Origin: Alopecurus myosuroides | Taxonomy: Eukaryota; Streptophyta; Magnoliopsida; Poales; Poaceae | DNA: 64,000 bases | Reading direction: 5' to 3' | NCBI GenBank assembly: GCA_028641055.1 | Contig: CM054060.1 | Span: 317,491,344 to 317,555,343 of the forward strand | Shown: piece after piece, positions 33,060-45,213 of the stretch | How the letters are laid out: each line of letters begins with the position of its first letter | Numbering within the stretch: position 1 is the stretch's first letter | Program-made: the position numbers and the translations under genes | The notes under the pieces: model-generated | What the model was told of the DNA's origin: nothing | Databases searched by the model: none | What the model saw: only the letters and a program-made list of their open reading frames with translations

Positions 33060-36000
33060 TGTGACGCCCCGAGATCGGGCACTATGCAGATTTCAGCATT
33101 CCCGCCAAATTCCACATAATAACCGATTCCAGGTTGACACTTGTGATAACATTACAATAGTTCATGACTAATCCACAATTACAACAGCAACAGATAGATA
33201 CAAGATGACTCAAACGAGCCAGGGTTACAACTGATACATTACAAAGATCCAAAAATAACAGCGGAAGAAACAACATATCGTCCGTCTACGGACAAGATCC
33301 AAATTGGACTAAGAGTCCTGAAGATAACCGAGAGCGTCCAATCCCTGCCCAGGCCAAGCCGGAGGGATTCCCAAGCTAACGTCGTCGGACTTCAAACCTG
33401 TTGACTGCAATTTGGAATTTGCAGCCACGAAAGAGATTCGTGGGTCAGTACGGTTAAGTACTGGCAAGGGGGATAAAACCCATACTCACAAGATACCGGC
33501 GTAGCCAGTCATCACAAGATACAAATACTTTAGGATCAACGGAAAGAAAGGGGGGTTATTGCAAATAAGCGACAGCAGGCTGCACTAACCAACTACAGAG
33601 ATTCTATTACTTCCAACTATCAGAAAGGGGATAAGATCGAGTAATAGTAACCAACTGAAAGATAACTTCAAACAAACCCATCCTGGATCTCGCCCCTTAT
33701 CCGAAGAAGCAATCCGAGGATAACTCACACAGTTGAGTTAATGATGGTTCAGATTATTGTGTCAATAAGCCTATTACTAGTCAAGTTGTTAATCATTGGG
33801 TGAAAGGTTGTTATTCATTAGGTTTAAGTTGTCCTGAGTACTTGTTAGCCAGTACTTTCACCAAGTAATCCATAACCGCGGAAAACACGGCTTCTCGAGA
33901 AGATTATCCCTGCAGGGTTGCACCAATTTGGTCGTACACGCAAGAATATCCCGCCAGATGGAAATGCACTTCCACCAAGCGGGGTACTCTACACAACCAA
34001 CCCTTCTTCGCATCAAGCCCAAAGCACCGCGTGCTGTGCGTGCGCGGCTAATCGAGCCCCCCGAAGAAAAGGAGGACCCTCATAGCACTGGAAGACCACG
34101 CCGCCCTAAATGCCGACTACGAAAGTTCCACCCTGGCGCCAAGGGTTCGTACCTGCATATGATGCAGCAAATGGAACACCCGAACTAGTACGGCGATTTG
34201 GACGAGATGTGAATCGAGTCAGTTGAGGGGGGCGCCCATACTCGCTTCCCACATGCGGGTAGTGCGCTCATCATGGATCAGTAGACAAGACCCTTTTCCT
34301 ATTAGGGTCGACACTAGCAGGCCTCAAAACCACAAAGGGCCTCCTGCCGGTGCCTTATCATCAAATTTATTATTAAACAATAACAGTAGCATGATTGATT
34401 GATTGATTAAACATTGAGCCCCCAGAACATAACGGAGTAGTAACAGAAAATAACGGGTAACAGACTCGAGCAAAACAACCCTAAGCATGCTATTAAGACA
34501 CGGGCAACAAGCAATGGTTATAGGTGTGGAGGTGAGGCAAATAACAGGGTTAAAGGATTCATGTGATAGGTTCGTAACAGAAACAACTACCACTAGGGCT
34601 AGCAGAAAAGAACAACGGAAAGAATCGGTAACAGGTGATGAAAGGCAGCCATATGGCAGCAAGTGAGTATACTTGCCTGAGATCCCGCAAGGTAGCAGAA
34701 CTTGTCGTTGCTCACATCATCTCAACGTCCTATCCGGGAAGAAGCAACGAACCTCGAACAAACACCGGATGCAACAATTACTACTACGGCAAAAGATCCA
34801 GCATGATCAAGATATGGATGCATGACAGGTTTAAAGATGCATCAAGGTAAACTAGTTGACAAGATAAACAGATTTAAAGGGACCCATATGCAATTTGAGT
34901 TGCATATGAAAAGCCCAGGGATTTTGGTTAGGTTATTTGTTTTCCAACTAATCAACAGGTGCTGGTGGTTTAGTATGATGCATGCAAAAGGGAAACAGCA
35001 AAATAACAACATTAGAATCAAATTAAAATAGGGTGTAGCAATTTAGAATTTTATTATTAACTTAGGGAATTTTGGGTGCCTTAAAGGTGACACACAAATA
35101 CTTGTTGTTTTCACCCATTTAAAATGTTCAAAACAAATAACAAAGTTGATATTTGAAAAGGTTATCAAATTTTAGTTGGATTACATGTTTCACATTTTGA
35201 AATTGGACTTAGGATTATTTAATTATGAATTAAACAATATTGAACAATTTTTAATTGCATTAAACAAGATTTAAATGGTTTAGGCAATTTTAATTATTCA
35301 AAACAGAAAACAAAAATTATATTTGAATAGGTTATTTAAAATGGGATGGAAAACATATTTTATTTGCATTTATTGGATTAATAAATAATTAGTTATGGAT
35401 TTTAGAAATTAGCATTTGTAATATTTAAGTTTGAATTTTAAATACATTTGAAGTTTCCAAAACAGTACACAAATTGGATATTTGGAAAGTTTAGGAAATT
35501 TGGATCTGAAAACATATAAAGTTTTTATTTATTGGGTTTACAGAACAAAAGATATTAAATTTTGAAGTTTTATATTCAATTTTGTTGTTTAAATGGATTT
35601 AGTAATTAATAGGAATGCGCAGAAACCTTTTGTTACGGATCTGCTTCCTACCCTAGCCGCTGCCGTGCGGGCCCAGGCCTAGGTGGCAGCCACGCAGGCG
35701 GGTGCACGGTGAGGTGGAAGTGGCGGTCACTGACGGGAGGGACCCCGTTGTCAGCGCGGTGGAAATAAACGAAAAAAAGGGGTGCGCGGCCGCTGGGTTT
35801 CGAACCCAGGACCTGCACTGCGCGGACGGAACGCAGTACCACTGCGGTGCGGTCGCTGTTGTGATTGAAAGGGTAGCTGACTGAAGATAAGGCGAAACCC
35901 GCGACGTTAACTGAAACTCAACAGAGCGACCACCTCTGAACCCGACGGAAATAAACGACCGCTCGACGGCAGGTCACCGGCGGGGCACGACGGGGTGAGG

Positions 36001-37188
36001 CGCTCGCGGGTGCGTTGGTGTGCGTGTGGATGTGGGTGGCGTGTGCGCGGTTGCCGTTGGAGGGGAAACAGGGGAGAGGGAAGGAAGGGTTAGCGATCAC
36101 CTGCTGCTCGAGCTGCTGACGGACAGGGACGCCGACGTCCTCCTCCGGCGATGGCGCGGCGTCCACGAGAGCTCCCAGCCGCTGGCGAGGGGATGGGGAG
36201 ATGGAGGGAGGCGCACCGGTTCCATTCCCGCCCTCGGGGGCTCCTCGAGGTGGATGGTGACCGGAGCTAGGGGAGGCGATGGTGGGCTCTCGGTGGTGAT
36301 CGGGTGTTTGCAGTGTCGAGTTTCAGAAAGGAAACAGAAGGCTTGGGGAAGAGAACGAGGAGTTGGCGGCGCAGGGAGAGGGGCTCTAGGGTTTCTAGCT
36401 AGCAGCAGAGGGGGGAGGTAGGTACTTAAGCAGGGGGATGCCATGGTACGGCAGAGAATCGGGAGGGGGAGTAGGCGATCGGAGGGTTCTCCTGCAGTTC
36501 GTACAGGTGACAGTGACAGGAGGAAGAGGTACAGCGACATGGCTTGGTGGGCTGGAAGGAAATGGGCTTGTGGTGGAAGGAAAGAAAGGAGTGGGCCAGA
36601 GAGAGAAAAAAGAATTGGGCTGCCCCTTTTTTTTCCATGCTCTTCTCTTTTTTTGCTGTTTGCTTTTCAATATGAACAAATTTTGGAAAAGATAAAAGAG
36701 GGAGAAAGAAATAGAATTTGGAGGGGGGGGGGGGGTTTCCTTTCATGAATTGTTTTTGTTAGTTTTTTCAAAACAGAAAAAAATAAAAGAAAAGGGTTAG
36801 CATTATTTTCACAAGGTGGAAAAAGGATTTTGGGGTTTTAGGGTTTTATTTTTAGTTTATAAATACATTTGGTTATTTTGCAAAACAGCACATAAAAGGG
36901 ATGTTAACATTAACTTCAAAATTAATTTGATTTCTAATTTGTTAGTTGATTGCCAAATAAGGTTTGATAAAAGGAAAGATTTTATTAACAAGCAAGTGGA
37001 TTAGAACAATTTCAAATTATTGAAAAACAATTTAGTGGTTTGGTTTGCAATCTTGAAATTGGAAATTTTGAGCAGGGGGTGAAAGTTTAAATTGTTTTGA
37101 ATTTTTCAGGTGTGATGCAAACATGGTGCAATGCAATGTGATGCATATGATGCAGGCAAAACAAACAGGTAACACCCCAGGTGTTACA
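33060..37188 (-). repeat. Element B 3' LTR
   Basis: 4129 bp, nearly identical to the split 5' LTR. It contains an AT-rich stretch (about 35030-35640), a GC-rich centre (about 35640-36540) and a tRNA-like module. Open frames in the GC-rich part, such as 36020-36421, lie in LTR sequence and recur in the other LTR; I see no sign that they are genes. Confidence 0.93.
35772..35856 (-). other. tRNA-like Pol III module in element B 3' LTR
   Basis: Minus strand: a 5' strand GCGACCG pairs with CGGCCGC (six of seven). The D-arm-like segment contains the A-box GCAGTGGTA. The T-arm is perfect: CTGGG, loop TTCGAAA, CCCAG, containing the B-box GGTTCGAAACC. A run of seven T (35778-35772) follows as a Pol III terminator. 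The body is about 71 bases, tRNA-sized. No usual anticodon arm is certain, so I call it tRNA-like. The same module is at 50281-50365 and a weaker one is in element A. Confidence 0.65.
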
Positions 37189-37689
37189 GACGACACCACT
37201 AACAAGGGATTGCGCCCTCGCAATCCACCTGCTAACCCGGGAGGGGAAAGAAGTTCGACTATCGATTCTTCGTGTTTCCAGTTGATCTCCTCGACACCAC
37301 TAACAAGGGCTTCTCGACACCACTAACAAGGGATCCTTGCTCGAGCTGATGACGACGATGTTCTTCCACCAGGAACCTTCCGATGATCGAAACTATTAGG
37401 TTAAAGGCTCAGAAAACGTCCACCCACGCAGGATCCTAACACTTTGAAAGATAGACAAGAGGGGAGACTCCAAAACAAATAAGATGGGAGGGGAAATAGA
37501 ATAGAGATAAGGAGAAAACAAGAATCCTATTGAGATGTTTCCAAAATAGTTTAGCAGAAAAAAGTTTTTGACACTCTAGAAACAACGACCGTTAGCGAGG
37601 TTAACCTACAGGCTTTGCGGACCCGTTGCTTCGATAACCATTCGTATCGAAACAATCTCGGGAATCGGAACCAAGGCTCTGATACCATT
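37189..37689 (-). other. Element B internal region, non-coding
   Basis: 501 bp without coding capacity, homologous to 513-987. It contains several copies of a 'gacaccactaacaaggg' repeat (near 37191, 37294 and 37317), more than element A has. Confidence 0.85.
37675..37687 (-). promoter_or_regulatory. Primer-binding site, element B
   Basis: TGGTATCAGAGCC on the minus strand, two bases inside the 5' LTR. It is a canonical initiator tRNA-Met type and sets the element's orientation. Confidence 0.85.
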
Positions 37690-39565
37690 TGTGACGCCCC
37701 GAGATCGGGCACTATGCAGATTTCAGCATTCCCGCCAAATTCCACATAATAACCGATTCCAGGTTGACACTTGTGATAACATTACAATAGTTCACGACTA
37801 ATCCACAATTACAACAGCAACAGATAGATACAAGATGACTCAAACGAGCCAGGGTTACAACTGATACATTACAAAGATCCAAAAATAACAGCGGAAGAAA
37901 CAACATATCGTCCGTCTACGGACAAGATCCAAATTGGACTAAGAGTCCTGAAGATAACCGAGAGCGTCCAATCCCTGCCCAGGCCAAGCCGGAGGGATTC
38001 CCAAGCTAACGTCGTCGGACTTCAAACCTGTTGACTGCAATTTGGAATTTGCAGCCACGAAAGAGATTCGTGGGTCAGTACGGTTAAGTACTGGCAAGGG
38101 GGATAAAACCCATACTCACAAGATACCGGCGTAGCCAGTCATCACAAGATACAAATACTTTAGGATCAACGGAAAGAAAGGGGGGTTATTGCAAATAAGC
38201 GACAGCAGGCTGCACTAACCAACTACAGAGATTCTATTACTTCCAACTATCAGAAAGGGGATAAGATCGAGTAATAGTAACCAACTGAAAGATAACTTCA
38301 AACAAACCCATCCTGGATCTCGCCCCTTATCCGAAGAAGCAATCCGAGGATAACTCACACAGTTGAGTTAATGATGGTTCAGATTATTGTGTCAATAAGC
38401 CTATTACTAGTCAAGTTGTTAATCATTGGGTGAAAGGTTGTTATTCATTAGGTTTAAGTTGTCCTGAGTACTTGTTAGCCAGTACTTTCACCAAGTAATC
38501 CATAACCGCGGAAAACACGGCTTCTCGAGAAGATTATCCCTGCAGGGTTGCACCAATTTGGCCGTACACGCAAGAATATCCCGCCAGATGGAAATGCACT
38601 TCCACCAAGCGGGGTACTCTACACAACCAACCCTTCTTCGCATCAAGCCCAAAGCACCGCGTGCTGTGCGTGCGCGGCTAATCGAGCCCCCCGAAGAAAA
38701 GGAGGACCCTCATAGCACTGGAAGACCACGCCGCCCTAAATGCCGACTACGAAAGTTCCACCCTGGCGCCAAGGGTTCGTACCTGCATATGATGCAGCAA
38801 ATGGAACACCCGAACTAGTACGGCGATTTGGACGAGATGCGAATCGAGTCAGTTGAGGGGGGCGCCCATACTCGCTTCCCACATGCGGGTAGTGCGCTCA
38901 TCATGGATCAGTAGACAAGACCCTTTTCCTATTAGGGTCGACACTAGCAGGCCTCAAAACCACAAAGGGCCTCCTGCCGGTGCCTTATCATCAAATTTAT
39001 TATTAAACAATAACAGTAGCATGATTGATTGATTGATTAAACATTGAGCCCCCAGAACATAACGGAGTAGTAACAGAAAATAACGGGTAACAGACTCGAG
39101 CAAAACAACCCTAAGCATGCTATTAAGACACGGGCAACAAGCAATGGTTATAGGTGTGGAGGTGAGGCAAATAACAGGGTTAAAGGATTCATGTGATAGG
39201 TTCGTAACAGAAACAACTACCACTAGGGCTAGCAGAAAAGAACAACGGAAAGAATCGGTAACATGTGATGAAAGGCAGCCATATGGCAGCAAGTGAGTAT
39301 ACTTGCCTGAGATCCCGCAAGGTAGCAGAACTTGTCGTTGCTCACATCATCTCAACGTCCTATCCGGGAAGAAGCAACGAACCTCGAACAAACACCGGAT
39401 GCAACAATTACTACTACGGCAAAAGATCCAGCATGATCAAGATATGGATGCACGACAGGTTTAAAGATGCATCAAGGTAAACTAGTTGACAAGATAAACA
39501 GATTTAAAGGGACCCGTATGAAATTTGAGTTGCATATGAAAAGCCCAGGGATTTTGGTTAGGTTA
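37690..39565 (-). repeat. Element B 5' LTR, segment before G2
   Basis: Matches 33060-34935 with few changes. G2 interrupts it after GGTTA, and the LTR resumes at 49440. Confidence 0.93.
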
Positions 39566-40130
39566 TGTCGAGACATCGTAGTAGTTTTCATAGACTGGGG
39601 TGCCATGAGACTACGGTAGAGACGTGGGGTAACGGAACGGCGTAGTAACACAGAACACGGGATTTTACCCAGGTTCGGTACGTCGCGACAGTACGGCGTA
39701 CCTACTCCTGCCTTTCTCACTATAAGGGACTAAAGCCCGTAATTCTGGGTTACAGTGTGAGGGAATAGATCTAGCTTTACTCGGCGAGGATCAGCTTCTC
39801 GGCGAGATAACCTAGAACTTAGAGCTTATTCAACTTAGAACTTATGAAATCTATCCTCTGTCCGGCTTTATATAATAGCCGGACTAGGGCTTACAGATTA
39901 GGAAACCTAGAAGACTACGTTTTAACTGGTAACTTGGACGGTAAGGAATCCGTCTTCTTCTCCAAGCCAGATCACGCGGGCCGTGATCCGGGTTCTTCTA
40001 GAATCCGGCTTCTGCGCGTCGGCCTACTGGGCCGCCCAATGGACCTAAGCCCACTACCGCTTGGGCCACCCTGGTAGTCCGGCACTTTTGTCTACCATCT
40101 TCTATACCCCTATTCGGTATATATCCGACA
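39566..40130 (-). repeat. G2 3' LTR
   Basis: 565 bp, identical by eye to 48875-49439. It is related to but clearly diverged from the G1 LTR. Confidence 0.95.
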
Positions 40131-40140
40131 GTAGCCCCCA
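40131..40140 (-). other. G2 polypurine tract
   Basis: TGGGGGCTAC on the minus strand, next to the 3' LTR and identical to that of G1. Confidence 0.65.
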
Positions 40141-40523
40141 GGAAGGATCAAAACTCTGAAACTCCGCCTTTCGTCAAATACATTTTGTCCGGGAAACTTG
40201 ATTCAGCAGTCTTGATTCTTTCTTCTTTCCTTTCAAAGGAGATGGTAACATAAAACTCGGAACTATGAAAATCCGGCTTTTCTTCTCGCGATCCTTCGCG
40301 GAAAAGGAAAACGTGACATCAGCGCTTTAATCATGCTGACGCAAGCGCCGCTTGGTTTCACGCGGGAAAACCCTGCAACGTATCTCTGACAGATTCTCAC
40401 GAGAAACGAGGAGATAGCCATCATTCCTCTGTCGTTCCGTTTCCCGGATTTTCCGGCGAGCGACACGCGTCGAACATCCAACGGTCAAAAGAGCCGTTGG
40501 CACGTATCTAAACGATTTCCAGC

Positions 40524-40531
40524 TATAAATA
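40524..40531 (+). promoter_or_regulatory. Antisense gene TATA box in G2
   Basis: CTATAAATAG on the + strand lies about 143 bp before the antisense ATG and outside the LTR. G1 has the same motif at the same distance. It implies a dedicated promoter for a transcript opposite to the element's genome. Confidence 0.65.
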
Positions 40532-40673
40532 GCCGTCCTCGAGCCCATCGGCAATCTTCTTCACTTCCCTCACTGCCTTCACCATTGGTACGAACGCAAG
40601 CTCGAGAGCGAAAGCTAGTCCCTGCCCCGACGAGCCCTTGCTACGCCGGAGCGCACCAGCACCACCAAGCACG

Positions 40674-43616
40674 ATGGCGTCCCCGAAATCATCACCGGCC
40701 CGCGCCTCCATCGACGAACTTCTGGGCGATCTAGATCCCCAAGTTGGGTCGCCCAAGCACGCCGGCGGCGAGCCAGAGAAGAACATGGCGTCCGCGGCGG
40801 GCGGCGGAGGAAATGCTTCCGCCACCGCAGATGTTGCGGGGTCCAGCACCAAATCGACTCCACCGTTCGCTCCCGAAACGGTGGAGGAGAAAGTAGAGCT
40901 CCTTGACGAGCAGCTCGCCGCCGCGAGGGCCGCGTCCGCTGCCGCCGCCGGTGGAGACGAAGAAGAGGAAACTGCAGGCAACTGGAGTGCCTGCAGTATT
41001 CCTCCGGCTCTTCTTCCTAACTTGGAGAAGGAGGGCCTGGTGCTGAAGAAGAAGTGGCGGGTCCCGGAAGAGGAGACCGAGCCTACGCCCCAGGAGAACG
41101 AAAGAGTGCTCCTTACCTCCCACCTTCTGCGAGGTATGGGGCTTCCACCCTCTTCCTTTTTTCTCCAAGTTTTATCCCACTATAACATCCAACCACATAA
41201 TCTCCCTCCCAACTCTATTCTATACATGGCCGGCTTTCAGGCCTTGTTTGAGGGTTACCTAGGAATAGAGCCTAGGTTAGATTTCTGGATGTATTGTTTT
41301 GGGGTAAAACGCAACTCTGTGGAGGGTGCTCTCCCCACTTGCGGGACCATTTCCTTTACTCTTCGGAGATTCCGAGAGGATTGGTTCCCCAAGATAAAAA
41401 CTTCCGAGTCCGTCAAATTTTGGACGGGCTCTTTCTTCTATCACCCCGACGTGCCCTTTCCTAAAAAGGCCGTCGGGGTTCCACCTTTTGTAAACTCCGC
41501 CGCTGTTCCCCAGGATAACTGGGTGACAGAGGCCGTCCAGGTTCTGCCTCCTGATCTACTAAGGATCAAGAGACGCATCGCCAAGCTCACCTCCTCAAAG
41601 CCACCTTTGACCGGTATGGACACGGTCATCTGCTGGCTGAACAGGCGGATCCAGCCGTTGGCGAACCATGAAGGCCGCCTTTTGTGCGGGTACTCGGGGG
41701 CCAAAGATCCTATGCGGACAACCGACAAGGATTGGGCCCCGAAAGAGCTTAAGCGGCGCATCAATCAATTGGTCGCATCACGCGACCAGTACGCGGAGAG
41801 TCGGCCAATGTACACGGCCAACAACCCCGCTCCCAAGGTAAAATTCCCGTCATTTGGGTACAACTTCAATTCTTGGATAATCTACCTTTTGGTTTTGATT
41901 AGTTTTTTCCGACAGCTTGCGGATCTTCCAGACTCGGAGTTAGCCTCCGAGGCTGAGCTGGACGCGCTGCGCACCGCTACTACTGGTGGCCGCAAGCGTA
42001 AGAAGATAGTTTCCTCTGAGGAAATTATCGATCTTGACGGAATCCCCGTTGCCACGTCCAGGTTAGTTCTTCTGGATTTTTCTTTCATGGGAGCTTTTTT
42101 CATCCATCTTCGGTGTTTTGACTTTTATCCGGATTTTGGTTTTTAGCTTGCCCCCCTCCACCTTGAAGCCGAGGAAGTTGAAGAAGCTCAAAGCTGCTTC
42201 CAACCGAGGCAGCCAACCATCTCCCGCCGTCGCCCCGGATACGCCGCAGTCAATGGCGGAAGAACTTACTGCCACCACCACCACCACCAAGCCCCCAGAG
42301 CCCAGCCAGCCCGTTGTGTCCGAGTCGGACACGAGGGAAAGGGCGGCCCCGAAAGTGGGGGAATCTTCTCGGACTTTTGACGAGGAAATCCCCACCTTCG
42401 ACAAGGATTTCAAGGCGATCAATGAAGGCTTGGACGCAGCCGGGAACCATTTTGCAGAATACGCAAAAGGATTCCAAGAAAACTTGGCAGGTTTGCAGCG
42501 TTTGAGCCAGGTATGTAACTCTAGCCCCCAAGCATTAAACAAAATGCGTGCTTTTTTGCTTTGATGTTTTTATTAACCATACTTTTCCTTGCTGTGTTTC
42601 AGCAAACCTCCGAGGCCATAAACCTTGAAGTTTTCAGGAAGCTCACTATCAAGAATAAAGAAGTTCGAAATCTTCTTTCTATTCTTGAGGAGAGAGAGGC
42701 GGAGCTGGAATCATCTCAGCTCGCTTTGACGGAAACGAAAGGTAGGCTTTTTCGTTTTGAAATTTCCGATTTAAGACTTTGTCTAAGTTTTTTCCCGAGG
42801 AAATTGATCAACTCGGATTTTCCCTTGCTTTTCAGCTGCTTTAGCTGAAGCTAAACAAGCAGCGGAAGATTCCGGCAACGCCGAGATTCTCCGCAACGAA
42901 AACATTGAGCTTCACAAGAATCTTGTGAAGGCTCAGCAAGACCTGGAAGCCAGCAATCTGGCCCTTGGAGTGGCTAACTCCAAGGCTTCCGAACAGGCGG
43001 AGAAAGACAAATCCACCATTCAGGATTTGACTGAAGCTCTGAACCTTCGCCTGGAGGAAGTTTCCGAGATCGATAAACTAATCGGTAAATTTCTTACCCT
43101 TGCCCTCATCTTTCCATGTTTTGTTTTTCTCTGTTTGTCTTCTTAACCCTTTTGTATGTTTTATTGGATCAACCAGGAGACACCCCAGATGGCACTCGGG
43201 CTGCAGGCATCCGAGCTTTCGGGGAGACATGGAACTTGGTGAAGGCTGCTGCAACGCAGTTAGTAGGCAAGTTTCTTCCCGAAAAATCTGGGGAATGCTC
43301 GGAAGCTGAAAAACTTCCGGGTATCATCATGGAGGTGGCGGAGTCCAAGGAGTCCGTTCTCCGCTCCGCTGCACGGGGTGGTGCGCGCATGGCCTTAGGC
43401 CTTATGCGCATGCACTACCCTAGTGCCAAATCCTGGCGTGTGGCCACCGGTGTCCCTCAGGGATACACGGATGCGCAACGATCCACCATCTTTGGTGAAG
43501 TTAAGGGCCACGCCACCCAGATTGCCGCCATGGTAAATGTCGGCGTCCACTATCCAGAAGAAGAAGCTCCTCCGATTCCCGATGAAGAAAGCAGCGAGGA
43601 GGAGTCGGATTCTTGA
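40674..43616 (+). CDS. Antisense spliced gene in G2: gypsy-type transposon domain protein
   Basis: An open six-exon gene opposite to gag-pol. Exons by GT/AG and by comparison with G1: 40674-41837, 41916-42061, 42147-42510, 42603-42741, 42836-43084, 43177-43616, giving 833 residues. There is an Ala-rich N-terminus, then from about residue 141 to 330 a region like the 'putative gypsy type transposon' family (PF04195, from memory; motifs LLTSHLLRGMGLPPSSFF, NSILYMAGFQALFEGYLG, FFYHPDVPFP). A basic patch GGRKRKK could be a nuclear signal. Exons 4-5 look coiled-coil (LEEREAELESSQLALTETK), and the C-terminus is acidic. The start is fixed by the G1 match (MATSP/MASPK). Its biochemical role is unknown; a helper in nuclear or particle steps or RNA control is speculation. 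Confidence 0.85.
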
Positions 43617-44232
43617 AGGGTTTACCTGGAACCTGGATAGAAGATGTAGACAATAGGAGCATTACTGTTCTTTCATTTGTAATCCAAAATGTAATGCTTC
43701 TTATGTATTAATGAAAACTCCGCCTTTTGCAGTTTAAACTATGAAATTACTTTGCAAGTTGTTTGAATTTTACCATTCCTTTATCTTCTAAGTTCTCTGG
43801 TGTATATGCTTTAACTGTCCTTAGTGTTTGAAATGGCTCAAATAGCATTATGAATCGTTATGCCGAGTAACTGGGGACGAACCAAGCAGTTTTGAAACTC
43901 GAAAACATGAATCGTGCTAAAGGCATTTTTACTAACTAGTTCCAGTAACCCAGCATACGCACGATCAGATAAGACTTAGAGAAACAAGGAAAGTTTTAAG
44001 TGAAACTTGGGCTCGCAGGCAATTCAAGTTTCCTTTAGCCGTTAAAAGGCTGAAAAATCATTCAGTTAAGTAACGCCGAGTACGCAAGCACAATTCGGGT
44101 TAACATTGAGAAATTTGTAAGATCATTGGGAAATAGATGAGGCGGAAACACTTTGCACTTATAAGAAATATGGATGACAGCATTCCGACAACTTTATTTC
44201 ATGATCTCAAAAGATGTTTACATAGATTTGAA
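43617..44232. other. G2 spacer between the convergent antisense and pol genes
   Basis: Counterpart of 20797-21424. It holds possible 3' ends for both transcripts and decayed copies of the TTGTGCCTGCGTGC motif. No gene is seen. Confidence 0.6.
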
Positions 44233-45213
44233 CTAAGTACAGAAGGGGACATAACTTGTAAGGCGCTTCCAAGCTTCTGTAATCCACTTGACTTTGTCGA
44301 ATTTCTCCAGCAACTTGTAGATTTCAAGGGTTTTAGCCCCCAGCCAATTAATAGATCTTTTCACGGCTGTGGCATAACCCAGCAATTCTTGAACACCTTT
44401 CCCATGCGTAGGATTTGAAATGTCCGAGATTACTTTGATCTTTTCCGAGTTTGTTTCTTTTCCTCTATGAGAAGTGATGAAACCCGGAAGTTTACTTGAG
44501 GGAACCCCGAATACACACTTAGATGGATTCAACTTCATCTGATAGGTGCGCAAGTTATCGAAAGTTTCTCGCAAATCCTCAAGGAGTGAATCTTTTTCCT
44601 TGGTTACGACAGCAATATCGTCCACGTAAACATGGACGTTTTTTCCAATCTGACTATGCAAACAACGTTGCATGCAACGCTGGTAGGTTGCACCTGCGTT
44701 CTTCAGGCCAAAAGGCATGGTTACGTAGTAATACGTCCCGTACGGGGTTATAAAAGAAGTCTTGATTTGATCTTCCTTTTTCATGCGTATTTGGTGGTAC
44801 CCGGAGTATGCATCCAAAAAGCATAAAAGCTCAGAGCCTGCAGTGGCATCTATTATTTGATCGATTCGCGGCAGCGCAAACCTATCTTTCGGACATAACT
44901 TGTTCAATCCTGTGTAATCTATACACATTCTGAGTGCAGTTGTGTCTTTCTTCGGTACTAATACCGGATTTGCGGACCAGTCAGTATGGATTACCTCCTT
45001 GATGAAATCCGCTGCTAAAAGCCGGATAATTTCCTTGCCAATAGCCTTCCGTCTTCTTCCGTCAAATCGACGGAGACCTTGTTTGACGGGTTTTGATCCG
45101 GGAATAACCTTGAGTTGGTGCTCAGCAAGTTCCCTGGGTACGCCTGGCATGTCAGCTGGACACCAGGCAAAAATATCCCAGTTCTCACGAAGGAACTTGA
45201 TGAGCTCGCCTTC
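44233..45213 (-). pseudogene. G2 truncated pol: reverse transcriptase only, chimeric end
   Basis: Open from the codon after the gag-pro UAG to a stop at 44233. First Met at 45150. RT motifs FLDAYSGYHQI, MPFGLKNAGATYQ and YVDD are present and almost identical to G1 down to about 44495. From there the protein diverges sharply (FITSHRGKETNSEK instead of FIVSHRGIEVNPEK, and more so downstream). It then ends in VPFCT*, which corresponds to the last codons of intact pol (RPFYT*). RNase H and integrase are missing, so no autonomous integration is possible. Confidence 0.88.

Noticed and set aside
35786..35856. Functional tRNA gene
   Set aside because: The T-arm is perfect, but the acceptor has a mismatch, the anticodon arm is unclear, and the unit is a repeated part of an LTR. 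Annotated as tRNA-like only.
36020..36540. Open frames of 133 codons (+) and 147 codons (-) in the GC-rich centre of the element B LTR, repeated at 50529-51049
   Set aside because: They lie inside LTR sequence, overlap each other on opposite strands, and have no family motif. High GC content explains open frames. Being copied with the LTR is not evidence of selection.
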